A stretch of 40,644 nucleotides of DNA, from contig NZ_VOHA01000039.1 in assembly GCF_007859315.1 (NCBI RefSeq), positions 1 to 40,644 on the forward strand, written 5' to 3'. The first letter of the stretch is position 1. Every line of letters starts with the position of its first letter. The DNA comes from Reyranella sp. CPCC 100927 (GTDB lineage: Bacteria; Pseudomonadota; Alphaproteobacteria; Reyranellales; Reyranellaceae). Under the pieces are notes generated by a model. The model was not told where the DNA came from, made no database searches, and worked only from the letters and a program-made list of their open reading frames with translations. Of the stretch, positions 32,281 to 39,130 are shown piece by piece. A program made the position numbers and the translations under genes.

Positions 32281-32643
32281 ATGGCCGCATCGAAAGCCAC
32301 TCTGAACAAGTTAGCCAACCTCCTACTCGCTGAATTCATCGACGTTCTCGAGAAGGGTGAGGAGGTAGTCGACTTTGATCGCGATGGCGGAGCGATCACC
32401 CGGTACCGCCGTCGGCCGACCGCTCCCATGCTCCAGACGATTCGCCAGGCCCTGAAGGACTCTGGCACTGATCTGGGCGGCACCGATGCGGTCGGGGCCT
32501 TCAACAAAGGCGGCGACAGGATCAGCGGCTTTGCAATCCCGTTCGAGGTCCCGTTCCTGTGCGAGAGCGATGAAGGCGACGCGGAGATGATCCCAGCCGC
32601 CAACGCAGACGACGACACCGCAGACGAGGACAACGAACGATAA
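32281..32643 (+). CDS. Small terminase subunit-like protein (T7 gp18/DNA maturase A type)
   Basis: A 120-residue protein. The N-terminal helix (TLNKLANLLLAEFIDVLEKGEE) is followed by PTAPMLQTIRQALKDSGTDLG, which strongly resembles the PSAAVLNAVRQFLKDNGI signature of T7-like small terminases. The C-terminus is acidic (DDDTADEDNE), as in gp18. In phages this subunit recognises viral DNA for the packaging motor. No large terminase gene is present in the element, so if active it must work with another phage's motor. Confidence 0.65.
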   Translation: MAASKATLNKLANLLLAEFIDVLEKGEEVVDFDRDGGAITRYRRRPTAPMLQTIRQALKDSGTDLGGTDAVGAFNKGGDRISGFAIPFEVPFLCESDEGDAEMIPAANADDDTADEDNER

Positions 32644-32808
32644 CTATGGAATCTGAACACTGAAGAGTCTGGCTGGACCACCACACCGCCTTCAGTGAGG
32701 CTCACAGCGACGGGCCTAGAGCGGCTCGCCGGATTCTTGCTGGCCTCGTGGAAGCGCTCGCGCGCCCCTGAATAGGTGGCGGTATGAGCGATCGGCGTTG
32801 CTGAGCGC

Positions 32809-33201
32809 ATGGGCTTGGTCCGCCGCGGTCCGTACGCCTATGAGGCCGTCGGCGCGCCCCCTCAGCAGCAGCAAAGTGCGCCTCACGACGCTCAGCAAAG
32901 CCCACAAGGGCGGGAGCAGCAGCCCGAGGAAGCCCCCATCGACGCCCCGAAGGTGGTTCTCGATAGTGCCACCGACAAAGCCATCGGCGTCACGTACGAC
33001 AAGGCACCCGACGCCTTCAACGCCGTGATGCGGGAGGCCCGACTGCACGGCAGTGACTTCGACCCGAACAACTCACGAGCCGTCGAAGCTCTGGCGAGCC
33101 GTATAGGTGCCGAGCCGGGCGAGATCGCGCAGCTGGCGACGTGGCGGAAGCCGACACCCGCATGGGCCAAACTGGCCGAGCGGACTACAGCAAGCCTATA
33201 G
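32809..33201 (+). CDS. Hypothetical protein of the element
   Basis: A 130-residue protein with a Gln/Pro-rich low-complexity segment (APPQQQQSAPHDAQQSPQGR) followed by an ordered-looking region (AFNAVMREARLHGSDFDPNN, ALASRIGAEPGEIAQLA). The ATG has a weak ribosome binding site. Its last 60 bases overlap the next reading frame. The family is unknown; it might be a scaffold or core-type fragment. Confidence 0.45.
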   Translation: MGLVRRGPYAYEAVGAPPQQQQSAPHDAQQSPQGREQQPEEAPIDAPKVVLDSATDKAIGVTYDKAPDAFNAVMREARLHGSDFDPNNSRAVEALASRIGAEPGEIAQLATWRKPTPAWAKLAERTTASL

Positions 33202-33380
33202 CCACGTTCCTCGCCGAGCTTGGTCGCAATGACCCGGCGCGCGTTATCGCGATGGCCGCCGAAGCCGGACTACAGGCGCGCAAGGCGGATGGCGACGTGA
33301 TCGTCTCGATACCCGGCCGGGGCACCATGCGCTGGGCCGTGGCCGTGCGTCAGAAGCTGATCCCGCTGCGAGTTGGGTGA
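33141..33380 (+). CDS. Hypothetical small protein overlapping the previous gene
   Basis: 79 residues from GTG 33141, or 72 from ATG 33162 (MGQTGRADYSKPIATFLAEL). It continues DPARVIAMAAEAGLQARKAD and ends at 33380, just before a strong terminator. It overlaps the preceding gene by up to 61 bp. A single frameshift could join the two into one protein of about 190 residues, but each frame looks natural on its own. Confidence 0.45.
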   Translation: MAEADTRMGQTGRADYSKPIATFLAELGRNDPARVIAMAAEAGLQARKADGDVIVSIPGRGTMRWAVAVRQKLIPLRVG

Positions 33381-33416
33381 GAGGGGTGCGTACACAGGAC
33401 GTGCCTTAGGTGGGGT

Positions 33417-33449
33417 GCCCGGTTTCCCTCAGGGGAGGCCGGGCGTTTT
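33417..33449 (+). terminator. Strong intrinsic terminator ending the phage-type gene block
   Basis: GCCCGG at 33417-33422 pairs with CCGGGC at 33439-33444, with an inner TTCCC/GGGGA extension, followed by GTTTTC. It closes the rightward block of phage-like genes before the AlbA_2 gene. Confidence 0.85.
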
Positions 33450-33595
33450 CATCCTTCAGTTTGCCTTGATGGTCCTCTTGTTCCCACATGAGCAGGTTGT
33501 GGCCGCCGTTGGTATGACACATGCTGACCGGGTATTGGCTGGCACCGTCCATCGGTAGCCTCTCGATGCTGGGCGGAAGACGTTAGGATGCACAG

Positions 33596-34771
33596 ATGAT
33601 CGATGTACCTCTCAGCAAGATAGATCTTGCGACGATTGACGCCCTGATCAGCAATGGCGTCACAGAGAGCCAGACGCTGGATTTCAAGGCGGACCTTTCA
33701 CTCACCACACCAGACGACAAGAAGGAATTCCTCAAGGACGTGTCGGCGTTTGCAAACGCTGCCGGAGGTGATCTTGTGCTCGGCGTGACTCAGGATAAGG
33801 CAACGGGCGCGGCTAATGGACGACCGGGAATTGCCATACCAAAGTTCGATAGCTGGATGCAGACATTGGAAAACCTGCTTCATAGCAGCATTGACCCGCG
33901 TCTACCTGCCGTTGCTTTTCATCCGATCCCTTTAGGTGGTGATCTGTTTGTCGTTGTTCTTCGCATCCGACAGAGTTGGTATGGACCGCACAGAGTTGAG
34001 TTAGGACGCAGCAAGTTCTACGGCCGGCACTCAGCGGGCGTGTTTGAGATGAACGTCACCCAGTTGCGGAATGCGTTCACCCTCTCCGACACTTTGACCA
34101 AGCGGGTACAGGATTTCCGCGATGAGCGCTTGGCACGAATCGTGTCAAATGCCGGTGCAATCGGTCTTAAGGAGGGAGCTAAACTAGTTGTCCATGCGTG
34201 TCCCATCGCCTCCTTCGCCGGACAAATCCAGCTTTCGCAGTCGACATTGCAAAGTGACGGCGCGTTGATGACACCGCTGGGCAGTTCTGGAACAAATTTC
34301 TCGAATGTTCTCGAAGGCTTTATGACGTACAGCGGGCGAGAGGATGATCCTACCTCGCGGGCGTACACGCTCAGCCTTCGAAATGGGGTCGTTGAGTTCG
34401 TGACGACATTCACGCCAACACAGACGGAGAAGGGGACCATCCAGCGGTACCTTTGGCTGGGCGATGTGGAGGCAGGAATGATTTCTGCTTTCGACAAGTT
34501 CATGAAGTATTACAAGTTTGTGGGCATTACGCCGCCGCTCTACGCATTCGTTTCGATCGTGGACGCGCTTGGATACGATGTGCGGAGAGATTCGTACGGT
34601 CGACCACAGCCGCTTCGGCGACACGATCTCATGTTGCCGGAGGTGGAAGTTACGGACGAGAGCTTTGACTGTTATCGCGAACTGAAGCCGACCTGCGACA
34701 TCCTATGGAACGCTTTCGGGTACTCGGGCTCACCCAACTTTCGTTCCGGCGCGTGGAGGAGGCCAACCTAG
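33596..34771 (+). CDS. AlbA_2 (Schlafen AlbA-like) domain protein
   Basis: A 391-residue protein. ATG 33596 has AGGA 7 bases upstream. The N-terminal 150 residues carry the AlbA_2/divergent AAA-4 pattern: ESQTLDFKADLS, KKEFLKDVSAFANAAGGDLVLGV, and a late FYGRHSAGVFEMN strand. The C-terminal 240 residues are unassigned. Base composition is clearly lower in GC than the chromosome. AlbA_2 proteins occur in regulators and in several bacterial antiviral loci. Its solitary position beside attR, after a strong terminator, fits a cargo gene. Confidence 0.78.
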   Translation: MIDVPLSKIDLATIDALISNGVTESQTLDFKADLSLTTPDDKKEFLKDVSAFANAAGGDLVLGVTQDKATGAANGRPGIAIPKFDSWMQTLENLLHSSIDPRLPAVAFHPIPLGGDLFVVVLRIRQSWYGPHRVELGRSKFYGRHSAGVFEMNVTQLRNAFTLSDTLTKRVQDFRDERLARIVSNAGAIGLKEGAKLVVHACPIASFAGQIQLSQSTLQSDGALMTPLGSSGTNFSNVLEGFMTYSGREDDPTSRAYTLSLRNGVVEFVTTFTPTQTEKGTIQRYLWLGDVEAGMISAFDKFMKYYKFVGITPPLYAFVSIVDALGYDVRRDSYGRPQPLRRHDLMLPEVEVTDESFDCYRELKPTCDILWNAFGYSGSPNFRSGAWRRPT

Positions 34772-34803
34772 CTTGTGGCTTGAACCGGGATCAAACGAGG
34801 CCA

Positions 34804-34830
34804 CGCGTACTCCACATACGTACTCCACAA
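34804..34830 (+). other. Integrase arm-type site, right copy
   Basis: Two tandem GTACTCCACA units, 25 of 27 positions equal to 21450-21476, lying 62 bp inside the right attachment core. Same spacing and orientation as the left copy. Confidence 0.65.
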
Positions 34831-34891
34831 GATTAATAATGCAGCTAATCCGATGCCGATATTTGCTGCGTTTTTCAGGGAATGCAGGGGC

Positions 34892-34908
34892 TGGCGTCCC
34901 CGAGAGGA
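34892..34908. other. attR core, overlapping the tRNA-Arg 3' end
   Basis: TGGCGTCCCCGAGAGGA repeats the attL core at 21372. Its part from 34895 on is the acceptor 3' strand and part of the T arm of tRNA-Arg(CCT), so insertion of the element leaves a complete tRNA gene. Confidence 0.85.
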
Positions 34909-34968
34909 TTCGAACCTCCGGCCTACGGTTTAGGAAACCGCCGCTCTATCCGGCTGAGCTACGGGGAC
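34895..34968 (-). tRNA. tRNA-Arg(CCT)
   Basis: Complete cloverleaf of 74 nt on the minus strand. The acceptor GTCCCCG pairs with CGGGGAC (discriminator G). The D arm is GCTC/GAGC. The anticodon stem GCGGT/ACCGT holds the loop TTCCTAA (anticodon CCT, reading AGG). The T arm is GGAGG-TTCGAAT-CCTCT. CCA is not encoded. This is the integration target of the 13.5-kb element and also of an older insertion on its 5' side. Confidence 0.95.
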
Positions 34969-35017
34969 ATAGTCACCTAAGCCGTTGACCTAACAGGTTT
35001 TGCCGCCACGGACAACC
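34969..35017 (-). promoter_or_regulatory. Promoter region of tRNA-Arg(CCT)
   Basis: Reading on the minus strand, TTGTCC and TTAGGT are separated by 16 bases and precede the tRNA by about 20 bases. The same block is repeated at 35983-36030, evidence that it is functional sequence copied with the tRNA 5' half. Confidence 0.45.
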
Positions 35018-35146
35018 CGCCGGCGCTTCTGGGTGTTAGTGACTTCTGTTCGTGACTCGGTGCCCTGATTGTTCACGGCGGTGTTCGCAGCTCGCTCATC
35101 CCGGCCGTGAGGCCAGTGGAGGGCGGGCTTTTCTGCGTTCTGATGA
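35018..35146. other. Gap between tRNA promoter and antitoxin gene
   Basis: No gene is visible here. A GC-rich stem with TTTT at about 35092-35132 (GGCC...GGGCGGGCTTTT) may act as a terminator, most clearly in the plus direction. Confidence 0.35.
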
Positions 35147-35455
35147 TCAACGCTCTGGCTGGACGCTCTTGATCACTTTCAGCACCGTCTTTGGGTGCTG
35201 GTCGATGACGTGCAACAGAAGTCGCGTTGCGCCGGTTGGGCTGCTCTGACCTTGCTCCCACTTCACGAGCGTGGGGAGCGGGATCGAGTACGTTTCGGCG
35301 AAGTCTTCCTGTGTCATCTGCTGCTTGGCCCGGACCCCCTTGACGTCGATCGGCGGCACCTCGTGCACACGGGTGACGCGGCCGGGTTCGCCCTTCGCGT
35401 GGCCGATCGCGTCGCGCAGCCCCGCTGCGATGCTGTCAAATGCCTTCTTGCTCAT
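35147..35455 (-). CDS. XRE-family antitoxin (HigA/NadS-like)
   Basis: A 102-residue protein with a Cro/C1-type helix-turn-helix at about residues 42-85 (VRAKQQMTQEDFAETYSIPL, TLVKWEQGQSSPTGATRLLL). It starts 4 bp after the restored stop codon of the upstream toxin frame, with its ribosome binding site GGAG inside the toxin 3' end. In this class the antitoxin both neutralises the toxin and represses the operon; two matching palindromes lie at the promoter. Confidence 0.87.
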   Translation of the reverse strand: MSKKAFDSIAAGLRDAIGHAKGEPGRVTRVHEVPPIDVKGVRAKQQMTQEDFAETYSIPLPTLVKWEQGQSSPTGATRLLLHVIDQHPKTVLKVIKSVQPER

Positions 35456-35459
35456 AGCC

Positions 35460-35806
35460 TCACTCTCCTTTCTTCGTCGGGCGCCACGCGGCCTTGAGGA
35501 CCGTCGTCAGTTTGAGTAATTCGTTCCGCTCCTTTGCACTGAGGTCCGACTTCTCGTTCTTGGTGAACACCGTCAGCAGGTAGATCGGAAACTGCTCATT
35601 GAAAAAAAGTAGATGACCCGTGCGCCACCGCTCTTGCCCCGGCCGCCAACCGCGACCCGGATTTTCCGTACCCCGCCGGTGTCCTTGATCACGTCGCCGG
35701 CGGCCGGGTTCTTGGCGATTGCGTCGATCGTCGCGTGCAGCTCCTCGACCGTCAGCCGGCGCTCGGCGCGGGCGGTGAAGGTGGCAGTTTCAAGCACGGT
35801 GTGCAT
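35460..35806 (-). pseudogene. RelE/HigB-family toxin gene, frame broken at a T7 run
   Basis: The reading from ATG 35806 gives MHTVLETATFTARAERRLTV and continues to GGARVIYFF, then runs into a premature stop at residue 77. Restoring one base in the run of seven T (minus strand; 35602-35608) gives NEQFPIYLLTVFTKNEKSDL and on to LKAAWRPTKKGE, a normal RelE/HigB C-terminus of about 115 residues. The restored stop is just before the antitoxin start. The gene is either inactivated, phase variable, made by transcript slippage, or miscounted in the assembly. Confidence 0.82.
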
Positions 35807-35815
35807 GGGTTGAAG

Positions 35816-35832
35816 CTAACCATATTGGTTAG
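35816..35832. promoter_or_regulatory. Toxin-antitoxin operator 1
   Basis: CTAACCA-TAT-TGGTTAG is a perfect 7-bp inverted repeat centred 18 bp upstream of the toxin start codon. It is the likely XRE antitoxin binding site. Confidence 0.75.
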
Positions 35833-35849
35833 TTGTCGTCAACACAAAA

Positions 35850-35866
35850 CTAACCAAAATGGTTGG
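35850..35866. promoter_or_regulatory. Toxin-antitoxin operator 2
   Basis: CTAACCA-AAA-TGGTTGG is a near copy of operator 1 (one arm mismatch). The centre-to-centre distance is 34 bp, about three helical turns, so two repressor dimers could bind the same face. Confidence 0.7.
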
Positions 35867-35943
35867 TATTTTTGGACCGCAGTTTGGGTTTGGTGCAAGC
35901 TGAAATGTAGCAATTTCAATCACTTATAAATTGGTCGACTTGC

Positions 35944-36030
35944 TAGGAAAACCGCCGCTCTATCCGGCTGATCTATGGGGGCATAGCCACCTAAGCCGTT
36001 GACCTATCAGGTTTGCCGCCACGGACAACC
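35944..36030 (-). repeat. Decayed copy of the tRNA-Arg(CCT) 5' half and its promoter
   Basis: This matches 34931-35017 with about five substitutions and two single-base indels. The tRNA part (35944-35982) runs from the 5' end to the anticodon loop and has lost acceptor and D-stem pairing (G-T-C-C-C-C-G has become G-C-C-C-C-C-A). It is the footprint of an insertion that split the tRNA gene and supplied a fresh 5' half. Confidence 0.8.
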
Positions 36031-36058
36031 GGGCCACATCATGGTGTCAGGGTTCCTG

Positions 36059-36826
36059 TCAGGGACGCTCACCGAGCCAGGCATCGAGCACGGATGCGAA
36101 GCGCACGGGCTTCTTCTCCGGCAGCATGTGATCTGCGTCCTCGATGATGCGCAGCGCGGCCGATGAAATGCTTCGTGCGACGGCCCGCGATGCGATCTCG
36201 AAGAGCGGCCGTGTCTGGCGTCCGAATGACACGGTGACCGGGACCGCGATGCGGCCCAGGTCGTCGGCCGTGATGTTTGCCGGTGGTTGGCCGCCGCCCA
36301 TCAGCAGGGGCATGATCCTGGCGCTCGCGCGATATCGCGCGCGGCGGTCAGGCGAAAGCATGCCGAAACATCCGTCGCCGCCTGAACTGTCGAAGAGAAC
36401 CTCGACGGCGTGCTCGGCGCCTTTCGTCCGCAGCGCGTCTGCGATCGGACCAAACGCGCGATGGGCGTCGGCATGGAATGCCGCCCTGTCATCGGCGTCG
36501 GCCAGATAGGTGCTCAAACCGGGTTCGTACAGGAAGGCCTTTCGAATGAGGTCGGGTCTGCGCAGCAGCGCGCTCAGCAATACATGCGTGGAATAGGACC
36601 AGGCCGCGACGGCGACCGGGCGATCGGCTTCGGCCTCCAATAGTGCGATGAGCTGCTCCGTATGCGCCGCGGTGCCGAAGCCGCTACCGTCGTCATGCCA
36701 GGGATCGGGTCCGAACCAGCGCAGGGTGGGGCAAAGCACGCGGGCATCGCGGGTGAGCGCCGCGGCGACGGGCCGCCACAGCGTACCGTCGCCGGGCGCG
36801 CCATGCAGAAGCACAAGCGTTTGCAA
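36059..36826 (-). CDS. Alpha/beta hydrolase
   Basis: A 255-residue hydrolase. The oxyanion region LVLLHGAPGDGTLW lies at residues 4-17, the nucleophile elbow is VAAWSYSTHV at about 92-101 (A-x-S-x-S rather than the usual G-x-S-x-G), and the late histidine is in IIEDADHMLPEKKP at about 233. It is likely an esterase or lactonase acting in the cytoplasm; the substrate is unknown. Confidence 0.85.
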   Translation of the reverse strand: MQTLVLLHGAPGDGTLWRPVAAALTRDARVLCPTLRWFGPDPWHDDGSGFGTAAHTEQLIALLEAEADRPVAVAAWSYSTHVLLSALLRRPDLIRKAFLYEPGLSTYLADADDRAAFHADAHRAFGPIADALRTKGAEHAVEVLFDSSGGDGCFGMLSPDRRARYRASARIMPLLMGGGQPPANITADDLGRIAVPVTVSFGRQTRPLFEIASRAVARSISSAALRIIEDADHMLPEKKPVRFASVLDAWLGERP

Positions 36827-36865
36827 ACCTTCACTCCTGTCGTTGGGAGGCGCGTGGTCTCGGCG

Positions 36866-37261
36866 TCACGGTGAACGATCGGCGCCGCGTGGCCACAACA
36901 GCCACACCGATGCGGCAATGGCCAGCACCCAGATCGCGACGATCACCGCCAGCCCGGTCCGGCTCACGGGACGCGCTGCGCGCCGCACGGCTTCGGCGCG
37001 AAACTCGGCCATCAGTGGGGTGGGCACCAGCTTCACGGCAAGCAGGATGCCGAGCGGAACGATGATCAGGTCGTCGAGGTAGCCCAGCACCGGCACGAAG
37101 TCCGGGATCAGATCGATCGGGCTCAGCGCATAGGCGGCGACCGCGCCGGCGACAGCCTTCGCATACCACGGCACACGGGGATCGCGGGCGGCGAGCCAGA
37201 GCGCGACCGTGTCCCGCCGGATCGCCCGCGCCCAGTGCTTGACGGAGCCGATGATCGTCAC
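36866..37261 (-). CDS. YkvA/DUF1232 family membrane protein
   Basis: A 131-residue protein with the DUF1232 signature WYAKAVAGAVAAYALSPIDLIPDFVPVLGYLDDLIIVPLGI, a second amphipathic region, and a C-terminal membrane helix (GLAVIVAIWVLAIAASVWLLW). The biochemical role of the family is unknown. Confidence 0.9.
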   Translation of the reverse strand: MTIIGSVKHWARAIRRDTVALWLAARDPRVPWYAKAVAGAVAAYALSPIDLIPDFVPVLGYLDDLIIVPLGILLAVKLVPTPLMAEFRAEAVRRAARPVSRTGLAVIVAIWVLAIAASVWLLWPRGADRSP

Positions 37262-37324
37262 GCCGCCAGTATAAGGCGTCAGGCGGGTGCGAACACGGTT
37301 CGTCCCCGCCGGCGGTATGTCGCC

Positions 37325-38758
37325 TTACGATGCGGCGGCCTTCGCTGTCGTATCCGATGCCAGCGCCGGCCAGCGATCGCTCAACGCCAGGGCACGCTCC
37401 AGCGCCGCGCCGATGCGCAGCACCATGGGCTCGTCGAACGGCCGGCCGACGATCTGCATCGACAGCGGCAGGCCTTCCTTCGAGAAGCCGGTGGGCACCG
37501 ACATCGCCGGATGGCCGGTGACGTTGAACGGCATGGTCTGCACCGGCCAGGCGACCGGATAACCCTCGCGGTAGTCGCTGAAGCGCGGCGCCTGGGCCAG
37601 CGACGAGGCCGTGATCACGGCATCGTAGCGCTGCAGGACCGCGTTCAGTCCCGCGACCAGTTCGCGGCGCACGCGCAGCGCCTGCATCAAGTCGGCGGCG
37701 GAGATGAAGGCGCCCATGATCAGGCGGGTATGGCCCATGCGGCCATAGTCGAGCGGCCGCGTCTGCAGGTCCTGCTCGTGGATCGCATAGGCTTCCGAAT
37801 TCAGGATGATGCGGCCGCAGGCGTTGAAGAGATCGTAATCCGGCAGCGTGATCTCCTCGACCTTGGCGCCGTGCCGGGCCAGCGTCTCGGCGGCGCTGTC
37901 GATCGCCGCCACCGTCTCGGGCGAAACACCGTTGGTCTTGGCGTAGAAATGCCGCGGTACCGCGATCTTCAGGCCATGGACGCCCCAGTCCAGTCCGCGC
38001 GTGAAGTCGGGGGTGACCACGTCGGCGCTGGCCGGATCGTGCGAGTCGTACGCGGCGATCACCTGCATGGTCAGCGCGCAGTCCTCGACCGTGCGTGCCA
38101 GCGGGCCGCAATGATCCAGCGTGTAGGACAGCGGGAAGACGCCGCGGCGCGACACCAGGCCATATGTCGGCTTCAGGCCGACAATGCCGCAATAGGCGGC
38201 CGGCCCACGGATCGAGCCGCCGGTATCCGATCCCATGGCCATGCGGCACAAACCGGCCGCCACGGCGGCGCCGGAACCGGATGACGAGCCGCCGGGAATG
38301 TGGTCGCGGTTCCACGGATTGCGCGCCGGCGGAAACGGCAGATCGAAGCTGGGGCCGCCGATGGCGAACTCGTGCGTCGCGAGCTTGCCCAGCAGCACGC
38401 CGCCACCGTCCTTGAGTCGCGTCGCGACCACCGAGTCGGCCGACGGTACGTTATCGACCCGCAGCTTCGAGTGGCACGTCGTGCGGATGCCGGCGGTGTC
38501 GTAGATGTCCTTCAGGCCGTAGGGGATGCCGTGCAGCGGACCCTTGTCGATGCCGGCCTTGAAATCGGCATCGGCCGCGGCGGCATCGGCCAGCGCCCGC
38601 TCGGTGGTCACCAGCAGGAAGCTGTCGAGTGCGCCATCGATCGCGGCAATGCGCGCCAGCGCGTCGCGGGTCAGCGCGGTCGAGGTCAGGGTGCCGGCAC
38701 GCAGCCGGGCACCGGCTTCGGCAATGGAGAGCGTGTGCAGCGGTTCGGTCGCAGCCAT
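37325..38758 (-). CDS. Amidase (amidase-signature family)
   Basis: A 477-residue amide hydrolase. The Ser-cisSer-Lys triad is visible: Lys in HGIPYGLKDIYDTAG at about 84, the Gly/Ser-rich IPGGSSSGSGAAVAAGL at about 155-170, and the nucleophilic Ser in MGSDTGGSIRGPAAYCGIVG at about 175-195. An upstream 68-residue protein ends 13 bp before its start, the arrangement of AtzG-AtzE and related small-subunit/amidase pairs. The substrate is unknown. Confidence 0.93.
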   Translation of the reverse strand: MAATEPLHTLSIAEAGARLRAGTLTSTALTRDALARIAAIDGALDSFLLVTTERALADAAAADADFKAGIDKGPLHGIPYGLKDIYDTAGIRTTCHSKLRVDNVPSADSVVATRLKDGGGVLLGKLATHEFAIGGPSFDLPFPPARNPWNRDHIPGGSSSGSGAAVAAGLCRMAMGSDTGGSIRGPAAYCGIVGLKPTYGLVSRRGVFPLSYTLDHCGPLARTVEDCALTMQVIAAYDSHDPASADVVTPDFTRGLDWGVHGLKIAVPRHFYAKTNGVSPETVAAIDSAAETLARHGAKVEEITLPDYDLFNACGRIILNSEAYAIHEQDLQTRPLDYGRMGHTRLIMGAFISAADLMQALRVRRELVAGLNAVLQRYDAVITASSLAQAPRFSDYREGYPVAWPVQTMPFNVTGHPAMSVPTGFSKEGLPLSMQIVGRPFDEPMVLRIGAALERALALSDRWPALASDTTAKAAAS

Positions 38759-38771
38759 GGGTTGCCTCCGC

Positions 38772-38978
38772 CTAGCGCCGGGGTGCGAGCGAATAGACGT
38801 TGGACGGCTCGACCGCCGCGCTGCGCGGCTGCGCGCGCACCAACGCCACCATGCCCTTGAGTTCCTTGTAGCTGGTCATGATCGCATCGTGGCGATCGGG
38901 CTGGATGGTCACGCCGGCCTTCTTCGCGGCGGCGTCGAGTTCCTGCTTGAGATCATCATCGGACGGCGGGGTTGGCAT
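38772..38978 (-). CDS. Small AtzG-like amidase partner
   Basis: A 68-residue helical protein (MPTPPSDDDLKQELDAAAKK, then YKELKGMVALVRAQ and SNVYSLAPRR). It immediately precedes the amidase gene, 13 bp apart. Length, helical character and position resemble AtzG/DUF4089 or GatC-like subunits that stabilise amidases. It is inferred from context as much as from sequence. Confidence 0.6.
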   Translation of the reverse strand: MPTPPSDDDLKQELDAAAKKAGVTIQPDRHDAIMTSYKELKGMVALVRAQPRSAAVEPSNVYSLAPRR

Positions 38979-39130
38979 CGCGGAATGCTCCTGTGCGTGG
39001 ACGCAGTGAACGCAATGGCCGCGATAGTTGCATGCGGCGCGGCGATGCAAAAGCGACGCCGACACCACGTCACCTGCTTTGCAGTGGATGCATGATGGGC
39101 TGGACCGGTAACCGACGCACCCCGCGCCCG

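Noticed and set aside
33373-33558. A 61-codon plus-strand open frame before the AlbA_2 gene
   Set aside because: It spans the strong intrinsic terminator at 33417-33449 and has no ribosome binding site.
21372-34908. Interpretation as an integrative conjugative element
   Set aside because: No relaxase, type IV secretion, coupling protein or oriT-like region is seen in the element.
34773-34988. A 71-codon open frame across the right attachment site
   Set aside because: It is antisense to the tRNA-Arg gene and covers the arm site and attR.
35602-35608. Programmed -1 ribosomal frameshift in the toxin gene
   Set aside because: The run of seven T is not in the usual X-XXY-YYZ phase relative to the zero frame, so mutation, transcript slippage or a miscount is preferred.
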